From positions 97,637-161,636 of the forward strand of contig JANQJK010000010.1 in assembly GCA_028281665.1 (NCBI GenBank): DNA of 64,000 bases. Direction: 5' to 3'. The notes beneath the pieces are model-generated. The model was not told where the DNA came from, did not search any database, and saw nothing but the letters and a program-made list of their open reading frames with translations. A program made the position numbers and the translations under genes. Numbering within the stretch: position 1 is the first letter of the stretch; the number at the start of each line of letters is the position of its first letter. The DNA comes from Hyphococcus sp. Lineage in GTDB: Bacteria > Pseudomonadota > Alphaproteobacteria > Caulobacterales > Parvularculaceae. This document shows, piece by piece, positions 27,541-36,878 of the stretch.

Positions 27541-28890
27541 ATGGGATTGAGACTGGCGGCGCTGTTAAAGGCCGGCGTAGTGATTGCGGTCTCCGCCGCG
27601 CTTCTGGCTTGCGAGACCTCCGCGCCGACACGGACCACCGGACCGGTGATTTCCCAGCCGGACGACCGCCCCGTCGTCGAGCCCCTTCCGGAACCGGAAT
27701 TTGAAGAAAAGACGCGCTATGACCGGCGCGGCTTTGTCCGCCCCCGTCATCTGCGCGATGACGAGCCGGTGCGCGTTGCGCTGCTTCTTCCGTTCACTGC
27801 GCCTAATGAGGCGGCCCGGAAAGTCGCCTCGGCGATGTTCGATGCGGCCCAGCTTGCCGCTTTTGACGCCGGCGACAATCGCTTTCTCCTGATCCCCAAA
27901 GATACGAAGGGCCGGCCGGACGGCGCCGCCGCGGCGGCGCGCTCGGCGCTGGCCGACGGCGCGGAGATCATTCTCGGGCCGCTTTTTTCTGAATCGACTG
28001 CGGCGACTGCGCCCGTCGCGCGTGCAGCGGATGCGCCGATGATTGCGTTTTCGTCGGACCTGAAAGTTGCGGGCGACGGCGTTTATCTTTTGAGCTTCCC
28101 GCCGGAACTCGAAATCCAGCGCGTCACCGATTTCGCCATGCAGCAGGAAATCTCGCGGTTCGGTCTCCTGGCGCCGCTCAGCGAATATGGATCGCGGGTC
28201 TCAGGCGCCTTTGCTCAGGAAGTTTTTTCCCGCGGCGGCGTCATTGTTCATGAGGAGCGCTATCAGCAGGAGCCGGAACTCATGCTGGAGCCCGCCAAGC
28301 GGCTTGCGCGATACTCAAAGCAGATCGTTCCCCTTGAACTGCGCCACGAGTTTGACGGCGACCGTTCCGCCGCCCCGCAAAACGAGGACGGTCAAACGGG
28401 GTATACGGAAGGTTATCAGGCAGTGCTGATGCCGGAACAGGGAACGCTGTTGCGTGCGCTCGCCCCGCTGCTTCCCTATTACAATGTGGATATCACACGC
28501 GTGAAACTGCTCGGCGTTTCCGCATGGAACAATCCCCGGCTGACCCGGGAGCCGGCTCTGCGCGGCGGCTGGTTCGCCGCCCCTGATCCGGCGATTACCC
28601 GCAATTTTGAAGATCGCTACGCATCGGCCTTTGGCGCGCCGCCGCCGCGGCTCGCCTCGCTCGCCTATGACGCAACGCTGCTTTCGGCGCGGCTTGGTGC
28701 GACACAGCGGCGGCGCAACCGGTTTTCGGTAAACGCCATCACCGATCCGAACGGCTATTTCGGGGCCGACGGTCTCTTTCGTCTCAACCGTGACGGTTCG
28801 GTGGAGCGCGGTCTTGCAATTCTTGAAATCCAGCCGGGCGGCATTCAGGTGGTCGATCCGGCGCCGCAGAGCTTCGCCGCCGGGTTCTAG
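27541..28890 (+). CDS. LpoA-like penicillin-binding protein activator lipoprotein
   Basis: A 449-residue lipoprotein (signal ending SAALLACETS; lipid Cys about residue 23). It has a periplasmic-binding-protein type I fold: VRVALLLPFTAPNEAARKVASAM, ILGPLFSESTAATAPVARAA and VKLLGVSAWNNPRL. The position opposite rsmI matches lpoA/yraM. It lacks the N-terminal TPR domain of E. coli LpoA, as is usual in alphaproteobacteria. It may activate a class A PBP; that is inferred from synteny. Confidence 0.82.
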   Translation: MGLRLAALLKAGVVIAVSAALLACETSAPTRTTGPVISQPDDRPVVEPLPEPEFEEKTRYDRRGFVRPRHLRDDEPVRVALLLPFTAPNEAARKVASAMFDAAQLAAFDAGDNRFLLIPKDTKGRPDGAAAAARSALADGAEIILGPLFSESTAATAPVARAADAPMIAFSSDLKVAGDGVYLLSFPPELEIQRVTDFAMQQEISRFGLLAPLSEYGSRVSGAFAQEVFSRGGVIVHEERYQQEPELMLEPAKRLARYSKQIVPLELRHEFDGDRSAAPQNEDGQTGYTEGYQAVLMPEQGTLLRALAPLLPYYNVDITRVKLLGVSAWNNPRLTREPALRGGWFAAPDPAITRNFEDRYASAFGAPPPRLASLAYDATLLSARLGATQRRRNRFSVNAITDPNGYFGADGLFRLNRDGSVERGLAILEIQPGGIQVVDPAPQSFAAGF

Positions 28891-28897
28891 AGGCTTT

Positions 28898-30049
28898 TTA
28901 GCCGATCAGCTCGTAGATCAGCCGGTTCAGGACCGGCCGCCCCGTATCGGTGGCGCGCAGCGCGCCGCAATCATGGGCGAGGTAGCCGTCTTCGATCAGT
29001 CGGGCCAGCCGTCCAGCCCGCCCTTCGTCGCGATAGAAGTAATCGTCAGCATAAAGCGGAACGCCTTCCGAAAGGCGCAACCCCATCGAAAGGCGCTCTA
29101 TCAGTTGCGCCTCATCGCCAAGGATTTCGATTGTTTCGGCGCCGTCGCCGCGCTGATCGATTTGCTGAAGATATGCGTCGGGGCGATCGAGGGCCTTTGT
29201 CGCGATGCGTTCGCCGTTCACGGTCAACCGGCCATGGGCGCCGGGGCCAATCCCCACATAGTCGTGATAGCGCCAGTAAATGAGATTGTGGCGGGACTCA
29301 TGACCGGGCGCGGCGTGGTTGGAAACCTCATACGGGTCAAGGCCGGCGGCCTTTGTTAAGTCCTGTGCAATTTCATAATGGCGCGCCTGCCGTTCTTCCT
29401 CCGCCGGGGTCCACCGGCCCGCCTTCACCTGCGTTGCGAAAGCCGTGCCCCGCTCGATGGTCAATTGATAAAGCGAAAGATGCGTTGGCTGGAAACAAAG
29501 GGCTTCCGACAGCTCAGCATGCCAATCATCTTCGCTTTGGTCGGGCCTGCCGTAGATCAGGTCGAACGAAGAGTTTTCAAAACATTCCTGCGCCATGGCG
29601 ATGGCGCGCCGCGCTGAGGCCGCATTGTGATCGCGGCCCAGGAATTTCAGCGCCTCGTCGTCAAAGGACTGAACGCCAAGCGAGAGACGGTTGACGCCCG
29701 CCTCTGCAAAGGCGCCCATGCGTTTTTTGTCTGCGTCGCCCGGATTCGCCTCAAGCGTGACTTCAACCTCCGCGTCGAGACCGAACAGGCGTTCCGCCGC
29801 GGCGATGATTTCGGCGATCACGGGAACCGGCGCGAGAGATGGCGTGCCCCCGCCAAAATAAATGCTGGAAAGCCGGCGCCGCTCAATGCGCCGCGCCCAG
29901 TATTCAAGGTCGGCGACGAGCGCAGCCGACCACGCATCTGCGTCGACGCCGCGATCGCGATAAACATTGAAGTCGCAATAGGGGCAGATGCGCGCGCAGA
30001 AGGGCCAGTGCACGTACAGGCCGAGGGGCGTCAGAGGGGCGGCAGACAT
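28898..30049 (-). CDS. hemW: Heme chaperone HemW (radical SAM)
   Basis: A 383-residue HemN-like protein. The radical-SAM motif is in [17 protein letters not shown] (CX3CX2C), followed by [12 protein letters not shown] and the [15 protein letters not shown] segment. It lacks the longer N-terminal region of true coproporphyrinogen oxidases, so HemW is preferred. It overlaps rdgB by 19 bases. Confidence 0.93.
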   Translation of the reverse strand: MSAAPLTPLGLYVHWPFCARICPYCDFNVYRDRGVDADAWSAALVADLEYWARRIERRRLSSIYFGGGTPSLAPVPVIAEIIAAAERLFGLDAEVEVTLEANPGDADKKRMGAFAEAGVNRLSLGVQSFDDEALKFLGRDHNAASARRAIAMAQECFENSSFDLIYGRPDQSEDDWHAELSEALCFQPTHLSLYQLTIERGTAFATQVKAGRWTPAEEERQARHYEIAQDLTKAAGLDPYEVSNHAAPGHESRHNLIYWRYHDYVGIGPGAHGRLTVNGERIATKALDRPDAYLQQIDQRGDGAETIEILGDEAQLIERLSMGLRLSEGVPLYADDYFYRDEGRAGRLARLIEDGYLAHDCGALRATDTGRPVLNRLIYELIG

Positions 30050-30648
30050 GCGGTCCTGAACTTGTCGAAAGCCCGCGCCCGGTGGGAGAGGGCCCGCTTT
30101 TCCGCGGAGGTCATTTCCGCGAAGGTTTCCTCAAATCCGTCGGGCACAAGTATCGGATCGTAGCCAAAGCCCTGATCGCCGCGCGGCGGGAAGGACAGGG
30201 TCCCGTGAACCTCGCCGGTGAAGAACTCCTCATGGCCGTCGGGCCAGGCGAGGCACAGCACGCAGACAAATTTCGCGGAAAAGTCGTCGGCGCCGGCGTT
30301 CTGAAGCGCTTGTTTTACCTTGGCCATTGCGGCGCCGAAATCTCTTGGGTCTCCCGCCCAGCGGGCCGAATAGATGCCGGGCGCCCCGTCCAGCGCCGCG
30401 ACCGCAAGGCCGGAATCGTCAGCCAGAGCCGGCAGCCCGGAGGCCCCGGCGGCGGCGTGAGCCTTGATGGCGGCGTTCTCAGCGAAGGTTTTTCCGGTCT
30501 CTTCCGGGTCGTCGAGGCCAAGCTCTCCCGCCGATGTCGCCGCGATGCGGTATGGCCGGACTAACTCATTGATTTCTTTTATCTTTCCATCGTTGTGCGT
30601 GGCGATAATCAATCGATTTGAAAGCAGTTTCCGCACATTTTCGCCCAT
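30031..30648 (-). CDS. rdgB: Non-canonical purine NTP pyrophosphatase (RdgB/HAM1)
   Basis: A 205-residue ITPase that clears dITP and XTP. Landmarks are [39 protein letters not shown] and [19 protein letters not shown] 30648 is chosen at the conserved start. It is followed by hemW in the same operon. Confidence 0.95.
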   Translation of the reverse strand: MGENVRKLLSNRLIIATHNDGKIKEINELVRPYRIAATSAGELGLDDPEETGKTFAENAAIKAHAAAGASGLPALADDSGLAVAALDGAPGIYSARWAGDPRDFGAAMAKVKQALQNAGADDFSAKFVCVLCLAWPDGHEEFFTGEVHGTLSFPPRGDQGFGYDPILVPDGFEETFAEMTSAEKRALSHRARAFDKFRTACLPPL

Positions 30649-30777
30649 ATTTTTATCTCTTATCGAAAAAAAATTATCGTTTTTCGACAAAACCCCTTGC
30701 ATCGTTTTTCAATAAGTGTATATCGATAATCAACAAGACGACGGAAACACCGACGCAACAGAAAGCCCAAAAAGAGG

Positions 30778-30810
30778 CGAAAAAAAAGCGGCCGGACGAA
30801 CCGACCGCTT
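30778..30810 (-). terminator. Intrinsic-terminator-like hairpin, minus orientation
   Basis: A stem (30785-30794 with 30800-30809) with one mismatch is preceded on the plus strand by an A-run, which is a T-run when read on the minus strand. No minus-strand gene is known upstream of it, so what it would terminate is unclear. Confidence 0.5.
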
Positions 30811-30866
30811 AAGAAATCAGAATGAGTCGCGTCAATCCAACACGGGAAAAGAAAAGGAGAAACCCC

Positions 30867-31001
30867 ATGTCACGCAAAAACTCGACAACTAATTTCGGCG
30901 GTATCGGCGGCATTGTCAATGGTCTGGCCGTTTTGGTCACGATCACCCTTGTCGGCGCAGGCTACGTAACGGCCGTCGGTTCTTTCGCCGGGCTGGCCTG
31001 A
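30867..31001 (+). CDS. Small membrane protein, 44 aa
   Basis: ATG 30867 follows a strong AAGGAGA seven bases upstream. The product starts MSRKNSTTNFGGIGGIVNG and carries one Gly/Val/Ala-rich hydrophobic span (about residues 18-40) that could cross the membrane. The TGA overlaps the next ATG (TGATG), so the next gene is coupled. Family unknown. First gene of the 30867-32550 operon. Confidence 0.7.
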   Translation: MSRKNSTTNFGGIGGIVNGLAVLVTITLVGAGYVTAVGSFAGLA

Positions 31002-31165
31002 TGGCCAGAATCGCCCATGCTGCGGCGGCGCTGGCGCTCATCGCCCTCGCTGCCGCCTGCCTGATCGGCCTTGCCGCGCCTGTGCCCGGCGCGGCGGCGG
31101 ACGGGGGACCCGCGGGAGCGCTCGCCCCGTGCCAGACGATCCTGTGCATGTTTGCGGTCAGTTAG
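31001..31165 (+). CDS. Small secreted or membrane protein, 54 aa
   Basis: It starts within the previous stop (TGATG). The N-terminus has a positively charged start and a long Ala/Leu stretch (ALALIALAAACLIGLAAP) typical of a signal peptide. A Gly/Ala/Asp linker and a Cys-containing tail (APCQTILCMFAVS, two Cys) follow. Family unknown. The two Cys could form a disulfide. Confidence 0.6.
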   Translation: MARIAHAAAALALIALAAACLIGLAAPVPGAAADGGPAGALAPCQTILCMFAVS

Positions 31166-31209
31166 GCGTTTTTGACAAGTCCCGTATCGGTAAATCGGAG
31201 GATAGAGTT

Positions 31210-31728
31210 ATGCGTGCGATCGGGAAGGGTTCGCTCTCGTCGATTTTAGCCGTCGGCCTGCATGTCACGCGCATTATTCTGTTCGTCGTGCTGTTCGGCT
31301 TAACCATGGCGATGATTTTCATGCCGCTGGCCTCGGGCGTCGGCGAGGTGGTCTCCGGCATGGACAATGTAGAGATCGACGGGGATCTCTCCGCCAGTCG
31401 GAGCAGTTATTTCGACGTCGCCTTCAATTTCATCACGGTTCTCGTGATGCTTTACGTGGTCACCCGCCTTCTGGAAATTTTGAAAACGCTTCGCTTCGGC
31501 TCGCCCTTTGTGAAGGAGAACGCGGACCGTTTCCGGCAGGTCGGTTATGCGCTGCTGATCGGCGAGGGCGCGAAATTCGTTTTCAGCTTTCTTGGGCTCA
31601 TCTTCGGCGCCGATCTCGATATCGATATCGAACTGATCGCCTGGCTCGCCATTATTGCGGTTTTCGTTCTCAGCGAAGTTTTCCGCGAGGGCGCGCGCAT
31701 GAAGGAAGAACAGGATCTTACCGTATGA
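31210..31728 (+). CDS. DUF2975 family membrane protein (1)
   Basis: A 172-residue protein with four hydrophobic segments. It has the DUF2975 features FNFITVLVMLYVVTRLLEILKTLRFGSPFVKENADRFRQVGYALL and the ending EVFREGARMKEEQDLTV. ATG 31210 has a GGAGG upstream. The final 12-residue motif is nearly the same in the next protein. Function unknown; DUF2975 genes are commonly paired with small Xre regulators, as here. Confidence 0.85.
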   Translation: MRAIGKGSLSSILAVGLHVTRIILFVVLFGLTMAMIFMPLASGVGEVVSGMDNVEIDGDLSASRSSYFDVAFNFITVLVMLYVVTRLLEILKTLRFGSPFVKENADRFRQVGYALLIGEGAKFVFSFLGLIFGADLDIDIELIAWLAIIAVFVLSEVFREGARMKEEQDLTV

Positions 31729-32318
31729 CCGCGCCGACCGCCGATAATCTTCGTGCGGCGCCGTGCGCCGGCGACGGCGCCGTGGCCGTGCTGACAAAGG
31801 TCTTGCGGATCACGCGCATCGCGATGGTGTTTGTTCTTGTGACCGTTATTGGAACGGCTGCGCGCGTTCCATTCTTCCCGCTGCGCTTCGGCGGCGATCC
31901 TGCGGATCCGGAAGCGCGCTGGCCGACGGTTTTTATTGGCGCCGCCGTCGATCCGGACATGACGGCGGCCGCGATCTATACGCAATCGGCTGTCGACATC
32001 ATCATGATCGCCGCGGGCGTCTTCATTATTACCGAGATGCTGCAAGTGCTGCGCAATGTTGCGGCAGGCAACGCATTCGTTCGTGAAAACGGCCAGCGTC
32101 TTCGGCGAATGGGCTATGCCGGCGTCATCGCACAATTGTCGGTTTACGCCGTCTGGATTGCGGCGGAGGCGATCGCTGTCGCCGGCATTGCGGACGTCGA
32201 AGGCCTGATTATCGAAATTTCGCCGGCGCCATGGATCGTTATTCTTTGCGCCTTTGCCCTGTCGACGGTTTTTAACGACGCCGCGACCCTGAAAGAAGAA
32301 CAGGATTTAACAGTCTAA
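31725..32318 (+). CDS. DUF2975 family membrane protein (2)
   Basis: A 197-residue paralogue of the upstream protein, starting four bases inside its stop (ATGA). Same core (VLRNVAAGNAFVRENGQRLRRMGYAGV) and the same end LKEEQDLTV. It has a longer N-terminal part with an extra loop. Probably a heteromeric partner or regulator of the first; this is inference from duplication. Confidence 0.83.
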   Translation: MTAPTADNLRAAPCAGDGAVAVLTKVLRITRIAMVFVLVTVIGTAARVPFFPLRFGGDPADPEARWPTVFIGAAVDPDMTAAAIYTQSAVDIIMIAAGVFIITEMLQVLRNVAAGNAFVRENGQRLRRMGYAGVIAQLSVYAVWIAAEAIAVAGIADVEGLIIEISPAPWIVILCAFALSTVFNDAATLKEEQDLTV

Positions 32319-32319
32319 T

Positions 32320-32550
32320 ATGACGATTTCGGTCAAATTGGATCGCGTGCTGCTCGATCGCGGCATGTCGCTGACGGAGCTCTCCGAGCGCGTCGGCGTG
32401 ACGATCGCCAATTTGTCCATTCTGAAAACAGGCAAGGCCAAAGCCATTCGCTTCTCGACGCTCGAAGCGATCTGCAAGGAACTGAATTGTCAGCCCGGCG
32501 ACATTCTCTTCTTTGACGATGACGATGCGGCGGTCGAAGCGGCGGAATAG
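32320..32550 (+). CDS. Small Xre/YozG-like transcriptional regulator
   Basis: A 76-residue helix-turn-helix protein, starting one base after the DUF2975 stop. The HTH is LDRVLLDRGMSLTELSERVGVTIANLSILKTGKAKAIRFSTLEAICKEL, of the YozG type. An acidic tail follows (FFDDDDAAVEAAE). It probably controls the operon. It ends three bases from the convergent MFS gene. Confidence 0.9.
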   Translation: MTISVKLDRVLLDRGMSLTELSERVGVTIANLSILKTGKAKAIRFSTLEAICKELNCQPGDILFFDDDDAAVEAAE

Positions 32551-32553
32551 CGC

Positions 32554-33843
32554 CTAGCGATATGGCGCGGATGCGGGGCCTTCGTCGGCGATATCCTCAA
32601 CGCCCGCCCGCGCCGATCCGATGGTTCGGCTCGCCAGCGCGAAAATCGCAGCCGCAGCGGCCAGCGTCATCGTGAACATGAAGGGCGCCTGGGGCGAGAG
32701 GGCGTAAAGGTTCATGCCGATAAAGGGCGAAATGATGAAGCCCGAGGCGCCGGCGGCGTTGACGAGACCGATGGCGGCGCCCTGTTCGTCCGATTTTACC
32801 GCGAGGGACGCGGCGGCGCCAACGCCCGGCATGGCGAGGCCCGCGCCGAACCCGGCGATGACGAGGCCGAATATGACGGTGCCGACAGCCGGCACGGTCC
32901 AGATGAGCAGGTGGCCGAAAACATAAAACGCCGGCGCGACGCGCATCAGCGTGCGCGGCTCAAGGCGGAAACGTTGAACGACGACAAGTTGCGAAAACAG
33001 CGACGCCATGGCGCCGCCCATCAATCCGACGCCGACAATTTGCGGCGCCTCCGCGGTCGAATAGCCGAGGCTGTCGATGAAATAAAACCCGATCGTCTGC
33101 ATGGGGATCGAATTGATAACCCCGCTCAGCATGGCGAAGAGCATGATTGCGGTGAGGCGTCGGTCGAACAGCTTCACGCGCGCCGGCGCCTTGCGGGCTG
33201 TCGGCGCGGTGTTTTCCGGCAGGTACAGGAAAACGGAAACGGCCATGACCGTCGCCAGCGCAGCCATGGCGTAAAACGGCGCGATTGCGCCGAAAACCGC
33301 CGCCGCGGCGCCGAAGCCGGGGCCAAGCATGGCGCCGAGGCCAAAGGCGGCTGTAAACCCCGCCATCCCGGAAGTGCGGTCCGCGGCGCTCGTCCTGTCG
33401 GCGATGTAGGCCTGCGCCGCGGGCGGTCCGGCGGAGCCGATCATGCCGTAAAGGCTTCGCGTCACCACGATCAGAATGAAAAGCGGCATGCCGGAAAGCG
33501 CACCGACGAGGCCGAGCCGGATGCTTGTTGCAAAGAGCGTCATCGAGACGGCGAAACCGACAAGGCCGATGACAATGAAGAACTTCCGCCCGCGCTGATC
33601 GCTGGCCCGTCCCCAGATCGGTCCCATAATGACCCAGAAACACGCGGACACCATGAAGATGAGCCCGGTTTGCAGGTTGCTGAGGCCAATCTCCCGCGCC
33701 AGCGGCGGCAGCACGGAAAAAACGATGGTCTGGCCCATCCCGGCGCACAGGGCGCCCACAAGCAACAGCGCGAAGGCGGCCCGTCGCGGCGGGCGCCCGG
33801 CTATTTGAGGCTGGCTTTTGTTTTGGGAGGATGGCGTGTCCAT
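32554..33843 (-). CDS. MFS transporter
   Basis: A 429-residue 12-helix major facilitator. The loop 2-3 motif is visible as GPIWGRASDQRGRKFFIVIG, and the family TM5 motif as GFTAAFGLGAMLGPGFG. Substrate unknown; the general appearance is that of a drug or metabolite exporter. Confidence 0.9.
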   Translation of the reverse strand: MDTPSSQNKSQPQIAGRPPRRAAFALLLVGALCAGMGQTIVFSVLPPLAREIGLSNLQTGLIFMVSACFWVIMGPIWGRASDQRGRKFFIVIGLVGFAVSMTLFATSIRLGLVGALSGMPLFILIVVTRSLYGMIGSAGPPAAQAYIADRTSAADRTSGMAGFTAAFGLGAMLGPGFGAAAAVFGAIAPFYAMAALATVMAVSVFLYLPENTAPTARKAPARVKLFDRRLTAIMLFAMLSGVINSIPMQTIGFYFIDSLGYSTAEAPQIVGVGLMGGAMASLFSQLVVVQRFRLEPRTLMRVAPAFYVFGHLLIWTVPAVGTVIFGLVIAGFGAGLAMPGVGAAASLAVKSDEQGAAIGLVNAAGASGFIISPFIGMNLYALSPQAPFMFTMTLAAAAAIFALASRTIGSARAGVEDIADEGPASAPYR

Positions 33844-33957
33844 ATCGCCTGTCTTCGATCATGGCGCGCGGTTTCGCGCAATGTCCGATTGCGTCGATCT
33901 TGGCGACCGCGCGTTTTCGCCGCTACACTTAATCCGATGCAGCCAGAAGGGTTCGCC

Positions 33958-34440
33958 ATGGATCAAAGCGACCTTCCCGTAACCGGCGGCTGCGCCTGCG
34001 GCGTCGTGCGATATGCGCTCACTGCGTCGCCGCTGTTTGTGCATTGTTGTCATTGCCGGTGGTGTCAACGGGAAACCGGTTCCGCATTCGCGATCAACGC
34101 GCTCGTGGAGACCGATTGCGTTGAGGTGCGCGAAGGTAAGCCGGCGCCAATTGCAACGCTGTCGGAAAGCGGACGCGGCCAGACGATTGTGCGGTGTGCG
34201 GATTGCTGGGTCGCTCTCTGGAACCACTATCCCGGCATCGGGCCGAAGGTCGCGTTTCTGCGTGCGGCGAGCCTTGACGATCCCGACGCCATTACGCCGG
34301 ACATTCACATCTACACATCGTCGAAGCAGCCATGGGTGACGCTCTCCCACGACATTCCCGTCGTGAAGGAATATTACCGCCGCTCAGAATACTGGCCCGC
34401 GGAATCGGTCGAACGATTGAAGCTCGCGCGGGGGCGCTAG
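33958..34440 (+). CDS. GFA (glutathione-dependent formaldehyde-activating-like) family protein
   Basis: A 160-residue zinc-binding protein. The Cys pattern of the Mss4-like fold is visible: GGCACGVVRY, HCCHCRWCQRETGSAFAIN, and later CADCWVALWN. GFA proteins bind glutathione or act as CENP-V-like folds; the actual reaction is uncertain. ATG 33958 is used; an ATG at 33937 would add seven residues. Confidence 0.88.
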   Translation: MDQSDLPVTGGCACGVVRYALTASPLFVHCCHCRWCQRETGSAFAINALVETDCVEVREGKPAPIATLSESGRGQTIVRCADCWVALWNHYPGIGPKVAFLRAASLDDPDAITPDIHIYTSSKQPWVTLSHDIPVVKEYYRRSEYWPAESVERLKLARGR

Positions 34441-34510
34441 GCGCCGAGCGACGCTGCAACCGCTTGAGATCACGGAGATTAAACCCCGCATTTTGAAGCA
34501 AGGGCGCCCG

Positions 34511-35830
34511 TTACGGCGCTTTGTACGCAACGCCTTCCTTCATCACGAAATCGACGTCTTCAAGCTCGGCAACATCTTCAAGCGGATCGCCGTCGACGGC
34601 GATGATGTCGGCGAACTTGCCGGTCTCGATGGACCCGAATTTGTCGTAATGGCCGAGATGTTCCGCGGCGATGACCGTGGCCGACCTGATCGCTTCCATG
34701 GGCGTCATGCCGGCCTGAACGAGAAGCGACAATTCGCGCGCGTTGTCGCCGTGTTTTGAAACGCCCGTGTCAGTGCCAAAGGCAATCTTGACGCCGGCGG
34801 CGTGTGCGGCGCGGGTCATGTCGAGGATCTGCGGCCCGACCTGCTTCGCCTTGGCGCGCACCGGCGGGGGCAGAAAGCTGTCCGGGTCGTCGGCGAGTTC
34901 GGCGACGGTGACGCCGGCGAGAATTGTCGGAACGAGATAGGCGTCGTTGCGTTTGAATAACCGGAAAGATTCGTTGTTCGAAAACGTGCCATGTTCGATG
35001 GAATCGACGCCGGCACGCAACGCCGCGTTCACGCCGTCGGCGCCGTGCGCGTGCGCCGTCACTTTGCGGCCCATGGCGTGGGCCGTATCCATGATGGCTT
35101 TCAGCTCGTCGTCAAAAAACTGCTGACCTGTGCCGGCCGCGGTTTCGGACAGAACGCCGCCCGTCGAAACGAGCTTGATATGGTCCGCCGTCCGGCGGAC
35201 CTGCTCGCGCACGGCCTTGCGGCATTCCGCGACACCGTCGCAAACCCCGCTCGCTTTGATGACGTGAAATACGTCGTTGCGATAGCCGTGGCGTTGGCCG
35301 TGACCGCCGGTGGGCGAGATCGTATGGCCCGATGCGAAAATTCGCGGGCCAATGACATCGCCGCGAGCAACCCCGTCGCGCAGGGCGAAGATTGCATCGT
35401 CGCCGCGGGCGCCAACGTCGCGCACCGTGGTGAAGCCTGCCATCAGGTTCTTTTTTGCGTAGCCGGCGGCGACCAGCGCCGTGTCGGCGTCTGAGTCCTC
35501 GACGACGGATATCTTGCCGCGCGGTCCAAGCTCGCTGGTGAGATGCACGTGGCTGTCGATGAGGCCCGGCAAAACGAAATAGTCCTTCAGGTCGTGCAGG
35601 GTAACGCGATCGTCCGGCCCCGCATTGGGCGCGTCTGCATAACCGGGCGTGACTGACTCAATGACGCCGTCGCGTATGACGATGGTCTGCTCAGACGCAA
35701 CGTCGCCGCCGGGCGTCGCCAGCAGGCGCCCGGCGTGAATGACGGCAATGTCCGCGGCCTGTGCGGCGCCGACAAAAGCTATACTCGCGATCACCGCGCC
35801 GCAGACGCGGCTATTCAAATTTTTGCTCAC
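34511..35830 (-). CDS. Secreted metal-dependent amidohydrolase
   Basis: A 439-residue amidohydrolase with a signal peptide (IASIAFVGAAQAADIA; predicted cut after AQA). The metal site is in GLIDSHVHLTSELG, VTAHAHGADGVNAAL, IEHGTFS and KIAFGTDTGVSKHG. It resembles imidazolonepropionase-like and prolidase-related exported enzymes. GTG 35830 is chosen as start because it precedes the signal peptide. Substrate unknown. Confidence 0.88.
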   Translation of the reverse strand: MSKNLNSRVCGAVIASIAFVGAAQAADIAVIHAGRLLATPGGDVASEQTIVIRDGVIESVTPGYADAPNAGPDDRVTLHDLKDYFVLPGLIDSHVHLTSELGPRGKISVVEDSDADTALVAAGYAKKNLMAGFTTVRDVGARGDDAIFALRDGVARGDVIGPRIFASGHTISPTGGHGQRHGYRNDVFHVIKASGVCDGVAECRKAVREQVRRTADHIKLVSTGGVLSETAAGTGQQFFDDELKAIMDTAHAMGRKVTAHAHGADGVNAALRAGVDSIEHGTFSNNESFRLFKRNDAYLVPTILAGVTVAELADDPDSFLPPPVRAKAKQVGPQILDMTRAAHAAGVKIAFGTDTGVSKHGDNARELSLLVQAGMTPMEAIRSATVIAAEHLGHYDKFGSIETGKFADIIAVDGDPLEDVAELEDVDFVMKEGVAYKAP

Positions 35831-35858
35831 AGTGCACCCCTGTTCCCTTCTTCGGATT

Positions 35859-36878
35859 TTAGTTGCTCGGCGCGTCGCGTCTCTTGACTGTGGGGCCGAT
35901 ATGCAGCCGATTTTCGGGGAAGTCGAGCACAATGCGCCGGTCGCGTATCATGTCGGCGCCAAGCAGCCCGTAAGGCGTATCGCCGACCCCCAGTTCGTTG
36001 AAAACTTTCGAGTTGTAGACGCTGACAATCTTGTCACGCCAGGTGGCGCGGCCAATCTTCATGCGCTGTATGCGGACCAATCGGGACTTTGCCTCGTTTC
36101 CGAACAGGTCATGCACGCGCGGCATGCGCGACGATATAGAGGAACTGCGCACGGTGATGCGGCGCATCGACAGCATATCGCGCAGCGCCGGGATATTGAT
36201 GATGGTGCCGGAAGCGCCGAGATCAAGAATGAACGGGTACCCTTTTGTGCGTATGCGCGCCCTGACCACATAGAGCGGCCTGACGCTGTCGCCAAAGGAT
36301 TTCGGCTCCATGCGAACTTTCGACCAGCCTCTTTCCTCGACGACGGCCGGCAGGTTGCTGTCATAGAGTTTGATCGTTCTCGTCGACGGATCAACGTATA
36401 CTGAGTATTGTGCGAGGAAATCGAGACCGAGAACGCCCTGCGGCGTTGCACGTGGCGCAAGCCAGTCAGCGATGACGACGCTGACGAGATTTTCCATCAC
36501 CTGTCCGCCGGATGCGATTTCTCCGATGTATCGCGGCGGAAGATCGTTGGCTTCGATCAGGCCGAGAATTCGGCGCGGCTCGCCCTGTACGTAAGGGAAG
36601 GTCTGTTTTTCATCGAGGTTCTCAAACACGACAGACAGCGTGGCGCCGGTGTCGACGATAAAGTCATAAGGCCCTTCGTCGTTGACGGTGACCGGCACCG
36701 TAATCCAGCCGTTGTAATCAAACCGGTAAGGTATCTCGGCGACGGGCTCTCGCGCGTCTTCCGCCTCTTGGGCCTGGGCGGGAGTTGCGAGCGCCATCGC
36801 GCATGCAAGGATAAACGCCGACAAATACGCCGGCGCACGGCGCTCCCGGAATATGGCGTGAGTTAAACGCAACCGCAC
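35859..36878 (-). CDS. Periplasmic retropepsin-like aspartyl protease
   Basis: A 339-residue protein with a signal peptide (FILACAMALATPAQAQ). Two aspartyl-protease half-sites are visible: FIVDTGATLSVVF (catalytic Asp) and FILDLGASGTIINI, where Asp-Leu-Gly replaces Asp-Thr-Gly. Each retropepsin domain also has a hydrophobic GLDFLAQ or GADMIRD partner. GTG 36878 gives the full signal peptide. Bacterial members are little studied. Confidence 0.8.
   Translation of the reverse strand: MRLRLTHAIFRERRAPAYLSAFILACAMALATPAQAQEAEDAREPVAEIPYRFDYNGWITVPVTVNDEGPYDFIVDTGATLSVVFENLDEKQTFPYVQGEPRRILGLIEANDLPPRYIGEIASGGQVMENLVSVVIADWLAPRATPQGVLGLDFLAQYSVYVDPSTRTIKLYDSNLPAVVEERGWSKVRMEPKSFGDSVRPLYVVRARIRTKGYPFILDLGASGTIINIPALRDMLSMRRITVRSSSISSRMPRVHDLFGNEAKSRLVRIQRMKIGRATWRDKIVSVYNSKVFNELGVGDTPYGLLGADMIRDRRIVLDFPENRLHIGPTVKRRDAPSN

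Noticed and set aside
32911..34440. 509-codon plus-strand ORF opposite the MFS gene
   Set aside because: Only its end (from 33958) is real, as the GFA protein; the rest mirrors the transporter.
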